This document shows, piece after piece, positions 36,501 through 45,540 of a stretch of 64,000 nucleotides of DNA; the first letter of the stretch is position 1; each line of letters opens with the position of its first letter. Below the pieces are notes generated by a model. That model made no database searches. It saw only the letters and a list, made by a program, of their open reading frames with translations, and was not told where the DNA came from. The position numbers were made by a program, and so were the translations under genes. The stretch is from Limnomonas spitsbergensis. Taxonomy: Eukaryota; Chlorophyta; Chlorophyceae; Chlamydomonadales. The DNA is taken from NCBI GenBank assembly GCA_037349105.1, contig JAYJMM010000111.1, positions 744,001-808,000 on the forward strand. Reading direction: 5' to 3'.

Positions 36501-37217
36501 CATGTATCGAGGCAGATACCAAGCATATGTCACCATGGCGTGCTTTTAAAATCCGGCCTATGTTATTTTAGTGAATGGTGTAGAATGCTTATCGCGTGGC
36601 CTTGCCTAGAGCGGTTGAGGGAACCAACCAAGATGCCTCAGTCTCCGCAATCCTTCGCATGCAATCACACCATTGCATGAACAGACATGTATCGAGGCAG
36701 ATACCAAGCATATGTCACCATGGCGTGCTTTTAAAAGCCGGCCTATGTTATCTCAGTGAATGGTGTAGAATGCTGATCGCGTGGCCTTGCCTAGAGCGGT
36801 TGAGGGAACCAACCTAGGCAGGATGCCTCAGTCTCCCGCAATCCTTCGCATGCAATCACACCATTGCATGAACAGACATGTTTCGAGGCAGATATCAAGC
36901 ATATGTCACCATGGCGTGCTTTCAAAAGCCGGCCTATGTTTTCTCAGTGAATGGTGTAGAATGCTTATCGCGTGGCCATGCCTAAAGCAGTTGAGGGAAC
37001 CAACCATGATGCCTCAGTCTCCGCAATCCTTCGCATGCAATCACACCATTGCATAAACAAACATTTATCGAGGCAGATACCAAGCATATGTCACCATGTA
37101 CACCATGGCGTGCTTTTAAAAGTCGGCCTATGTTATTTCACCATGCTATCACACCATTGCATGAACATAAATGTACCGAAGCAGGTACCAATCACATGTC
37201 ACCATAGCGCGCGTACG
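30487..37217. repeat. 185-bp satellite array with higher-order repeats, about 36 monomers
   Basis: The monomer includes GTGAATGGTGTAGAATGCTT, GCCTAGAGCGGTTGAGGGAA, CTCCGCAATCCTTCGCATGC and GAGGCAGATACCAAGCATAT. Core monomers are nearly identical while those at 30.5-31.6 kb and 36.9-37.2 kb are divergent, the usual sign of core homogenisation. Blocks recur at 746 bp (32.5 and 33.26 kb; 32.87 and 33.61 kb) and 923 bp (34.37 and 35.30 kb; 34.74 and 35.66 kb). Frames of about 89 codons in each monomer are by-products. Confidence 0.95.
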
Positions 37218-37353
37218 GAATGCACTAATGTAGTAATGTGAAGTGTGTGAATTAGTCACTGGTCATCAAGACTCATGTCTTCTGAGAAAAAAGTAAAGCG
37301 ATGGTGAGACTGTTGAGCTATTGAATAGTAAAAGTGATGGTGAAATTGTTGAG

Positions 37354-38325
37354 CTATTCACAACCCCAGCAATATTTATTAACATGTGCTGCCTGCTTCC
37401 CTGCGAATTTCTTCTTCGCAGCCTCATTTTTCTTCTTGGCCTTCCGGTCAGGGTAGACATGAGGCATTGATGGTGACAGGTGCACCACTTGCAGAACCCA
37501 CTCCAAGGGGTTGACACCGTGGCGCTCGTTGTCAAGGGGAGGATACTAAAGGTCAACAGTCAATCGATCAACAGTCCAGAAGAAGTAGACGGTGTGGCCA
37601 CAATCTTCATAATCTCCATGTATGGATAGCGAGATCAGTAAATGTTGTAATAAGTGCCATCTACTTGGAAGTGGAGCATTTTACAATAGTACAAGCAGTC
37701 AATTGCCCTTGGCTGAATTCGTGCGCACTAGACCATGCACTTTACTCACTAACTCAGAGTGCCGCTGACTGAGCTCAACCTAGTCAGCACTTAGTAAATA
37801 TCACTCAAAGTTTTTGGGGTGTCATTAATTTTTACTCATGCAACATCTGGCATTTCCTCACTCATGCCATCTTGCTGAATCTCTGGCATGACGCCATCAT
37901 CGAGTTGCACTCCGTTGTAGGTGCCGCTTCCTGCGCCAATGTCTCCTTGCCATGCTGTGCTGATGGAACAACAACCATTTGCTCGCAAAGATGTGCCCGG
38001 GGCGGGTGAAGCTGTTGGTGAGATTGCAGCGCTGCCATGGTCTGAAATCTATGTTAAAATCAGTTGGGAAGCTGGTTGCAAAACGTATCAACATACTTAT
38101 TTGGCTACTTCGCTCATGATAAGTGACTTCATTATAATTAAGCAGTGCTCCAATGAAAACCTAGTATATCCATTCAAATACTGACCTCTTGTTGCAAACG
38201 GAGGATATTCTTTTGCCTGATCCGAGGTCAGGCGTAGCATAGCAGCTGTCTTATTTGCTTGATCTATACGCCAGGTTGCCTTAGCTATGTTGCGCATTGG
38301 TCCCTTGTTGCCACTCATTGAAACG
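37354..38325 (-). CDS. Spliced gene of unknown function in the TIR element
   Basis: Exon 38325-38186 encodes MSGNKGPMRNIAKATWRI and TSDQAKEYPPFATR, ending at a GTCAGT donor. Exon 38041-37862 joins in phase and encodes an acidic tail (VQLDDGVMPEIQQDG) up to a GTGAGG donor. A later open stretch (about 37,640-37,354) encodes DYEDCGHTVYFFWTVDRL and, after one in-frame TAG, YPPLDNERHGVNPLEWVLQV and a Lys-rich end with CWGC. The last junction was not resolved. No family is recognised; membership in the element suggests a transposition role, which is inference. Confidence 0.4.
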
Positions 38326-38563
38326 CTGGCGACAGAAAGAAACAGAAACGACACTAAATATAGGATCCACGGGTTTGCAACCATCACAGATAGAATGTCT
38401 TAAACAGTAGGACTGTGCCTGGCTATTTCGGGGAGTGTGCAGCGCGGAAGAAACCCTGACCAGGTTTTCATCCACACTATTTCACACAAACTGAAGAAGA
38501 AGATGAATTAGCCACCCCCTCGTCAACTTCGTCGCCTCATGGATTTGTCTATTTCGTATACAA

Positions 38564-41009
38564 ATGGAAGCTGTCGAGGGAACCGCTGGGCCTTCACCCT
38601 ATCAAATTACCCCCGAAGCCGCACGTGCCGTGAGGTCGACAGACATCATGGAGGCGATGAGTGCCTTCGTCAAGATGGCACCCGAGGCCAAAGAACAATT
38701 TCTGGCCTTAATGGGAGCTGACCACCGTGAGGCTCCGACTCCGACACCGACACCGCGCCAAGAACAGAAGCGCAGAGCGGCAGAATCAGGCAAGTTCACT
38801 ACCGTAGTTGTCGTTTATTCACGCGGACTGCCAGTCACACTGCCGGTTACGAATTACGAGTTTGACCTGGTATGACTGGACTCAGCAGCAGTCGTCAATC
38901 AGCTCTCTATTGTTAATTTACATCATTGGCTATGCTTGAAGTATGCAGCACTTTGTTTTCTGTTTGCCTTAGGTCTCCTCGAGGTCGCACGCTCGGTCAA
39001 AGCCAAGATGACTACAATCCAGAGGCGAAAGTTCGACGATGCCTTGGCACACCGCCCTGCAAGTGGCGACCAGATGCTCGCAGCGTTCTCCTCTGGAGAG
39101 ATCCGGGTGAGTACAGAATGACCCCAACTCTCTCAAGCCTCACTCAGTTGCTACAAGTACTTCGTACCTGATCACTTAGTTCTCCTACTTCAATGACTGA
39201 GTGATACTAGCTACACTCATCACTCATACTTAAGTTGCCTCAGCCAGTCCCATTGGTATGGCTCAATCCACTCCTTTATCATGACAGTCTAGGGCACTGA
39301 TTCTCAACGCTCCCTTGTGTCCCTCTTTGCAGGCTCGCTTGAACGTGTCCATAAAGGAATGCCTCTATAAGGTCGCCTATCGGCCAGAAGATGGAGGCCG
39401 GAGGCTGCTGACCCACGCGTGCTTGTCATCTGGCGCCGTGAAACAGCACGACGGACCCCGAGATGCTCACGTACGCCACGGTAAGGTTTCCTCCCCCCTG
39501 CTGGTCCTTCCTCTGCCTTTCCTTCCCCTTCCTTTTCCCCCATGCCTTTCCGTCATGGCTTCCTCAACCTTTCTTTATCCGGCCCCTTCCTTTCTTTCCT
39601 GCCTGTCAAATTTTTTGCACAAACTGAGTTTAAATTGAGAAATAAATTACCATTATATTGCTAGTCTTTAAATATAAATGTTGGATTAATGAAATCCCTG
39701 TCTGCCCATGGCCCTCTGTAGTGGTTGACCTACAAGGCCCCAGGGACTGCCGGTGGCCAAGGAAGCCAGGACGTTTTGGGCGGAATCCAACTTCTCCTGA
39801 GAAAGCTATCGGATTTGCGCAAGGTACCTCTTTCTAGCAACCTGCCAACCGAAAAAATGCTATGTATGCCCATGCTCCACTGCTTCGGGGCGCTTCCAAT
39901 AGTTGTGCATCAGTAATTTGAAGCACTTACATGCGCATGATTAGCATGATACAGGTTGCACATGTGAACATGCAATCGAATTGGCTGAAAACAGTACCGA
40001 AGTCGAGCCACCTCCCTTATGTGCAGTTGCTGAATGGCCATGTCAGGGTGGTGTACATCAACAACTTGACATTAGGCATCAGTAACAAGTCTGACCCCCT
40101 CGTCTACACGGGGGATCTCGAGCGTATTGGTCAGATCGACAGGGCTGCCTCAGCCATTGTGGGCATGGCTCACAACACGAGCAACCCCGAATACGGGAGA
40201 CACGTGGTCGTTGTCCGGGTACGTGCACTGTGTGACCAACTGTTACGCTTATAATGAAGAACTCACCAATGAACCTAATATTTACCTTTCGTATTTTATT
40301 ATTTTCGACTTGCCTAGGCTTAATTTTCTCCTAGCTTGCTGAGCGGAACATGCTAATTTCACATTTCCTGGCTCATAGGACGGAGTGAGGGCCTTCACCA
40401 GGCTGCCAATTGGCACGGCCATTGCCAAGGAGAAGCAGTCGTTCGCCTTCATGGGCAATGGGACTGATCCTCTCGGTCACCCTGCATTCGTAGCTGCAGT
40501 TCAGGTTGGCCTGATGTTCCTGGGCTTTGAGCATGCGGGCACTCCAGGTAAATCCACACAAATTAAACAACCAATTATGTACCGCATTAATCGTCTTCAT
40601 ATGTGTGTTCACCGATATTGCCAATCTCATGCCAATGTCAGTGACTGAATGACATCCCTGCTGAAATCCCATCCTAACCTATATTCCGGCCACTTCATTG
40701 CCTACAGAAGTACCTCAGCACTTTGTGTCGTTGATTTCGTTTGCCATCAAGAAGTGGCTGAAGGGGAAGGCTGGACCTGGAGGTAGCAAGGACGTCTCCA
40801 GGGGAGATGAGCTGATCTTTAATGACCACACCCGATCTCTGCGCTGCTTTCTTACCGAGCGCATGCTGAGGGATGTCAAAGCCTTCAAGGTGATGGAGGA
40901 CAACGATGACAACGGCTCGGGCGACTCGCTGTGGCCATGCTCAGGGCCCCCCCTTTCCATCAAACTGCTCCTCGAGCAGCCGGTTGGCAACGCTGAACTC
41001 TCTGATTGA
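38564..41009 (+). CDS. Seven-exon gene for a 444-residue protein of unknown function in the TIR element
   Basis: Exons 38564-38789, 38973-39106, 39333-39470, 39722-39823, 39955-40218, 40379-40547 and 40708-41009 join in phase to 445 codons ending TGA. Intron 1 has a GC-AG donor (GCAAGT); the rest are GT-AG. The N-terminus is acidic and alpha-helical with a TPTPTP linker; the middle contains RRKFDDALAHRPASGDQML and HVNMQSNWLKTVPKSSHLP; later exons include SAIVGMAHNTSNPEYGRH and GDELIFNDHTRSLRCFL. There is no signal peptide, zinc finger or DDE signature that I recognise. Intact frame and clean splice sites imply recent function. It is the best candidate for an element-encoded mobility or accessory protein. 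Confidence 0.7.
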
Positions 41010-41365
41010 GTAGTGTGCTTCTTGATGGAGTACTGAGCTGCTTGTTTGAGTAGTGTGATTCCTGATGGAGTAATGAGCTGGCTGTTTGAGAAATGTGCTT
41101 CATGATGGAGTACTGAGCTGCCTTTTTGAGTTCTAGCTTGCTTCCTGATGGAGGACTGAGCGGCATGTTTGAGTACTAGCATGCTTCCTGATGGAGGACT
41201 GAGCTGCCTGTTTGAGTAGTGTGTTTCGTGATGGAGGACTGAGCTTTCTGTTGGCAACGGGAGGATTCTGATTGACTTGTGAGCTCTCGAATAAAGGAAC
41301 AACGGCCCTGCCGAGCTTTCTGATTGAGAAATGAGCTTTCTGATTGAGTAGCGTGTGTCTTCTAT
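40995..41365. repeat. Minisatellite after the 444-residue gene
   Basis: Degenerate units of 35-45 bp with TGATGGAG(T/G)ACTGAGCTGC and TGTTTGAGTAGTGTG. It begins within the last codons of the gene. 41,400-41,640 holds only two copies of a TTTA-rich unit (TTTAACAACGATTTGATGTT). Confidence 0.6.
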
Positions 41366-41639
41366 GATTGCATAACTTGAGGGCATCGCTGATGGCTTGC
41401 TTCAAGTGTGTGCCTATTTCAACTCAGAAATCAGGCATCAAAATGTTCCGTATCATATAATTTGACTCAAGACTATATTGCGTTTTTCAATTATTTAATG
41501 TTGAATGTGGATTTGGAATTAGTTGAGGAATTCAGTCGTTTTCTTCTGGAGTACAAGTACGGACGAATTAGGCCTTTAAACAACGATTTGATGTTGAATA
41601 TAGGAATCAGGCCTTTTTACAACAATTTAATATAGGATA

Positions 41640-42693
41640 ACCATGCATGGAAACAAATAGAGGAAGCCCTGAATGGGTCGACACGCATTGGGAAAACCCT
41701 GGTATGGAAACAAATCAAGCAAGCCCTAAATGGGGAAACACGTCTTGAAAAACCCACCGTGGTAGCCCAGAATGGGGGTTCACACATTCGGAAATCCCAC
41801 AAATGGAAACAACAGTAGGGAGTCCTTAATGGGGGAACTGACTATTGGAATCCCACGGGTGTTCACCCACTGTGGCATCTCCCACGCGGGGTCCCATCGT
41901 CGCGGTCACCCATGCGGGGTCACACCACGCGGGTCCGCCCACCGTGGCGACACCTACGCGTGTCCACCCAATGGTGTACCCCTTGGGTATACCCACGCGG
42001 GGGTGCGCGTGGGTCTAACCACGCGGGGTTCCATCGTCGCGGTCACCCATGCGGGGTCACACATCTGGGTTACACCACGCGGGTCCGCCCACCGTGGCGA
42101 CACCCACGCGTGTTCACCCAATGGTGTACCCCTTGGGTATACCCACGCGGGGGTGCGCGTGGGTCTACCCACGCGGGGTTCCATCGTCGCGGTCACCCAT
42201 GCGGGGTCACACATCTGGGTTACACCACGCGGGTCCGCCCACCGTGGCGACACCCACGCGTGTTCACCCAATGGTGTACCCCTTGGGTATACCCACGCGG
42301 GGGTGCGCGTGGGTCTACCCACGCGGGGTTCCATCGTCGCGGTCACCCATGCGGGGTCACACATCTGGGTTACACCACGCGGGTCCGCCCACCGTGGCGA
42401 CACCCACGCGTGTTCACCCAATGGTGTACCCCTTGGGTATACCCACGCGGGGGTGCGCGTGGGTCTACCCACGCGGGGTTCCATCGTCGCGGTCACCCAT
42501 GCGGGGTCACACATCTGGGTTACACCACGCGGGTCCGCCCACCGTGGCGACACCCACGCGTGTTCACCCAATGGTGTACCCCACGCGTACACCCACGCGG
42601 GAGGGGGATGGACCCACGTGGGGGGACCCACAGTTGTCGGGTGGCATCCCCACTGGGTGGCCGTGGGTACACCCACGCACAGTTTCCCCGACG
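41640..42693. repeat. Right subterminal repeats, 150-bp array and right TIR
   Basis: Degenerate GGAAACA and CCCAC units lead into five copies of a 150-bp unit (ACATCTGGGTTACACCACGC recurs at 42,061, 42,211, 42,361 and 42,511). The field ends with the TIR at 42,672-42,693. Because 150 is a multiple of 3 and the unit lacks stops, several frames on both strands are open for 240-315 codons; none looks like a gene. Confidence 0.85.
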
Positions 42694-42695
42694 CA

Positions 42696-43614
42696 CTCAA
42701 AAGGGAGGATGCGATCTGACCGTTCCAGTGAGCTCCGAACCCTCACAGTACGGCTCTTTCTGGCTTTTCACAAAACCTGACGAAGAGGACCCTAGCCAGG
42801 GAGAGCCGCATGATTAGAGGATCTGAAGGGTGCCTTGAAGACACACATTCACGAGCGCCAAAAGCTGGGCCGATCCAACATCGATAGCGTATACTTTCAA
42901 GGGTGGCAACGGTTGCACTCGATTGCTGATGGGACCCTCAGCAACAGTTTCTTTAACCACCCAGGAGTCACTCTGGCAGAGAAGAAAACAGCCCTTCGAT
43001 GGCGACATGGATGCCTTTGGAATAACAAGGTGGCGTTCAGGTGGGGCAAAAGTACCACGGACAAATGCCCCTTGTGTGGTGAGCACGACAGTGCAGGCCA
43101 TATCTCAGGCGCATGCAGGCACCCCGAAATGCAAAAGATGTACATAGAGCGCCACCATGGCACAGGAAGGTTTTTGCTGAGGGCTGTATCGAAAGGCAGC
43201 ATGGGAGGGGACATCGTCATGGCAGACCTGGGGACCTGAGGAGTGTGAGAGAGCAGGAGCACCAGCCATGTTGATGAAAAAAGTCCCCTCGTACTTAATC
43301 CCCCACGCTGCGGCACCAGCACTTGGAGCCGTCCAAATGAAAACGAAAATGCAGCCTGACATGTTGTTGATGCAAACGACAGGACAAAAGAAGGACTTTG
43401 TAGTCCACATTGGGGAATTTAAGTATTGCAGAGACACTGAGCATGGGGACCAGTTAAAAGCGTGCTTAAACCAGCACACTGACCTCGTTGAGCTACTGAT
43501 CCTGAACGGGCACCAACGAAACAATATAAAAATTATTTCAATCTTGATCGGCACATCAGGCACTATTTATAATAAGCACACAATTGAAGCCATGATGTCT
43601 CTAGGGATCACCGC
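42696..43614 (+). pseudogene. LINE C-terminal segment: end of RNase H, CCHC knuckle, restriction-like endonuclease
   Basis: The LINE frame resumes with QKGGCDLTVPVSSEP to about 42,815, then shifts by one base. From about 42,814 to 43,239 it reads to a CX2CX7HX4C knuckle (CPLCGEHDSAGHISGAC) near 43,066-43,116, followed by IERHHGTGRF. After another one-base shift it encodes QPDMLLMQ and HIGEFKYCRDT, a PD-(D/E)XK-like pair, then QLKACLNQH and GTSGTIYNKHT. This knuckle-plus-nuclease tail is typical of RLE-type LINEs and would nick the target DNA. It is cut at 43,614 by the second TIR element. Confidence 0.75.
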
Positions 43615-45366
43615 CGTCGGAAAAAGTGCACGTGGGGCGACCCACTCACTCCACGATGGGTCCGACCGGACCAGCGCGTGGGTCACCCCACGTGGGGCGC
43701 TTGTCGCCCCACGCTGGGTTTACCTACAATGTCCACCACCGTGGTTCCCCCACCATGGTTCATCGTAATCCCCACTGCATGTCTCCCACCCATGGTCCAC
43801 CCACTGCATGTCTCCCACCCATGGTCGACCCACTGCTGTGTCCCAGGATGGGTCAACCCACTGCAAGTCTCCCACCCATGGTCCACCCATGGTGGGTTTA
43901 CCTACAATGTCCACCACCGTGGTCCACCCATATGGGTATCCCCACGCAGATATCACAGTGGCCCCACCCACTGCATGTCTCCCACCCATGGTCCACCCAC
44001 TGCATGTCTCCCACCCATGGTCGACCCACTGCTGTGTCCCAGGATGGGTCAACCCACTGCAAGTCTCCCACCCATGGTCCACCCACGGTGGGTTTACCTA
44101 CAATGTCCACCACCGTGGTCCACCCATATGGGTATCCCCACGCAGATATCACAGTGGCCCCACCCACTGCGTGTCTCCCACCCATGGTCGACCCACTGCT
44201 GTGTCCCAGGGAGGGTCAACCCACTGCAAGTCTCCCACCCATGGTCCACCCACGGTGGGTTTACCTACAATGTCCACCACCGTGGTCCACCCATATGGGT
44301 ATCCCCACGCAGATATCACAGTGGCCCCACCCACTGCGTGTCTCCCACCCATGGTCCACCCACTGCTGTGTCCCCATGATGGGTCAACCCACTGCAGGCG
44401 CCCCACTCATGGCCCACCCACTGTCGTGTCCTTAGGGATTATTGGCAGCGGCAGAATAGAGCTTTCAGTAGCTTTTGCTGACCCTGTCTGGCCCCACGGA
44501 TTATTGGCAGCGGCAGAATATAGCTTTCAGTAGCTTTTGCTGACCCTGTCTGGCCCCACGGATTATTGACAGCGGCATCAATAGAGCTTTCAGTATCTTT
44601 TGCTGTCCCTGTCTAGCCCCACAGAATATTGGCAGCGGCATCAATAGAGCTTTCAGTAGCTTTTGCTGACCCTGTCTGGCCCCACGGATTATTGGCAGGG
44701 GCGTCAATAGAGCTTTCAGTAGCTTTTGCTGTCCCAGTCTGGCCCCACGGATTATTGGCAGCGGCATCAATAGAGCTTTCAGTAGCTTTTGCTGTCCCTA
44801 TCCAGCCCCTAAACCCTATTAACCTTGAACTAGCACATGAACCCTATAACCGCCGAACCCGCCCCTAAACCCTATCAACCCTATGACGGTGGGACTACCA
44901 TACCCAGAGCACATTAATGGGTTTACCTGATTTGGTTGGCCCACGGTGGGTAAGCCACGCTATGAAATGATGGGTCTACCATGGTGTGGTCATGTAGCGT
45001 GGGTGTAACCATCCCGGAGTTCCCACTGTGGGTCTCCCCATGTGGGGATCCCCGTGATAGTCAGACGACCGTGGGTCAGCCTATCGCTGATGCCCCACTG
45101 TGGGTCCCCCCCATGTGGGGATCCCCACGATATGGGACCATGAGTGGTACCGCCCATCGCGAAAGCCCAGTGTGGGGGAATCCTCTCACTTGGACCCACC
45201 GTGGGAGTATCCCATCAGACATACCCCACTGATGCCAACCCATGACGGAGCCCTACGACATGTATCCCCACGGTGGGGATACCCACTGGGTTTGGCCAAT
45301 TCCCAGTGGGGCGGCCCACGGTGGCCGGCGCCACACCAATGTCCCCCACGTGCACTTTTTCCGACG
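43615..45366. mobile_element. 1.75-kb non-autonomous TIR element, same family as the 16-kb element
   Basis: The inverted ends start CGTCGGAAAAAGTGCACG and share CGTCGG, an A-rich core and CGTGGG with the larger element. The flanks are GC (43,613-43,614) and GC (45,367-45,368). Removing the insert with one GC rejoins the LINE frame as GIT-AFHAKK. The interior has no gene: a roughly 180-bp CCCACCCATGGTCCACCC array (43,760-44,420), a 60-bp array (44,440-44,810) and GTGGG/CCCAC subterminal units (44,900-45,340). Confidence 0.85.
44440..44815. repeat. About 60-bp tandem array, 6 copies
   Basis: Unit ATTATTGGCAGCGGCATCAA followed by TAGAGCTTTCAGTAGCTTTT and GCTG(A/T)CCCTGTCTGGCCCCAC. No gene. Confidence 0.85.
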
Positions 45367-45368
45367 GC

Positions 45369-45540
45369 GTTCCATGCCAAGAAATGCACCCAGAAAATAC
45401 ATGTCCATTCGATAAAACTCTTGCATACCGTAGCATAGTACAAACCAGACGCAGACTCGAATATTTTTCCGCCACAAAGCCTGTCACTGGGCCAATAAAG
45501 CACACCCATAAGAGAAAACCACCGTGAGGAAGTTGCTTCT
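45369..45540 (+). pseudogene. LINE 3' end
   Basis: Twenty-odd codons (FHAKKCTQKIHVHSIKLLH) finish the LINE protein at TAG 45,436-45,438. An AATAAA-containing tail (CCAATAAAGCAC near 45,492) follows. Confidence 0.65.

Larger units (their letters stand above)
26608..42693. mobile_element. 16.1-kb TIR element nested in the LINE RNase H frame
   Basis: Both ends share 22 bp in inverted orientation, beginning CGTCGGGGAAACTGTGCG. The flanks are CA (26,606-26,607) and CA (42,694-42,695). Deleting the element with one CA copy rejoins the LINE frame without a stop, which fixes the boundaries precisely. Inside are subterminal GTGGG/CCCAC repeat fields, an Ulp1-like protease gene, a 185-bp satellite block and two other spliced genes. 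Subterminal repeats and short duplications recall CACTA/EnSpm elements, but the termini are not CACTA and no transposase is recognised. Confidence 0.85.
21600..45540 (+). mobile_element. Decayed LINE (RT-PHD-RNase H-CCHC-RLE) split by two nested TIR elements
   Basis: The LINE occupies 21,600-26,607, 42,696-43,614 and 45,369 to about 45,540, roughly 6.1 kb once the inserts are removed. The domain order is reverse transcriptase (FADD), a PHD finger, RNase H, a CX2CX7HX4C zinc knuckle, then a PD-(D/E)XK-like restriction-like endonuclease. CCHC followed by RLE places it with R2/Dualen-type LINEs, and RNase H favours the Dualen/RandI side. No apurinic-type endonuclease is seen upstream. Frameshifts and in-frame TAG/TAA codons show it is dead. 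The 5' end is uncertain; the 3' end is set by loss of coding sequence after TAG at 45,436-45,438. Confidence 0.75.

Noticed and set aside
31374..37056. Some thirty frames of about 89 codons, nearly identical, at 185-bp spacing
   Set aside because: Satellite monomers; each merely reads through into the next unit and stops. No start context or independent conservation.
30487..37217. CRISPR array
   Set aside because: Monomers are contiguous 185-bp copies with no unique spacers, and the window is eukaryotic.
26608..42693. Maverick/Polinton or giant-virus insertion
   Set aside because: No protein-primed polymerase, packaging ATPase or capsid gene is seen, and the 2-bp duplication does not fit the 6 bp expected.
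41772..42817. Long frames of 240-315 codons on both strands
   Set aside because: Stop-free 150-bp repeats within the right subterminal region of the TIR element.
43626..44533. Long frames on both strands rich in Pro, His and Thr
   Set aside because: Products of the CCCACCCATGGTCC repeat inside the 1.75-kb element.
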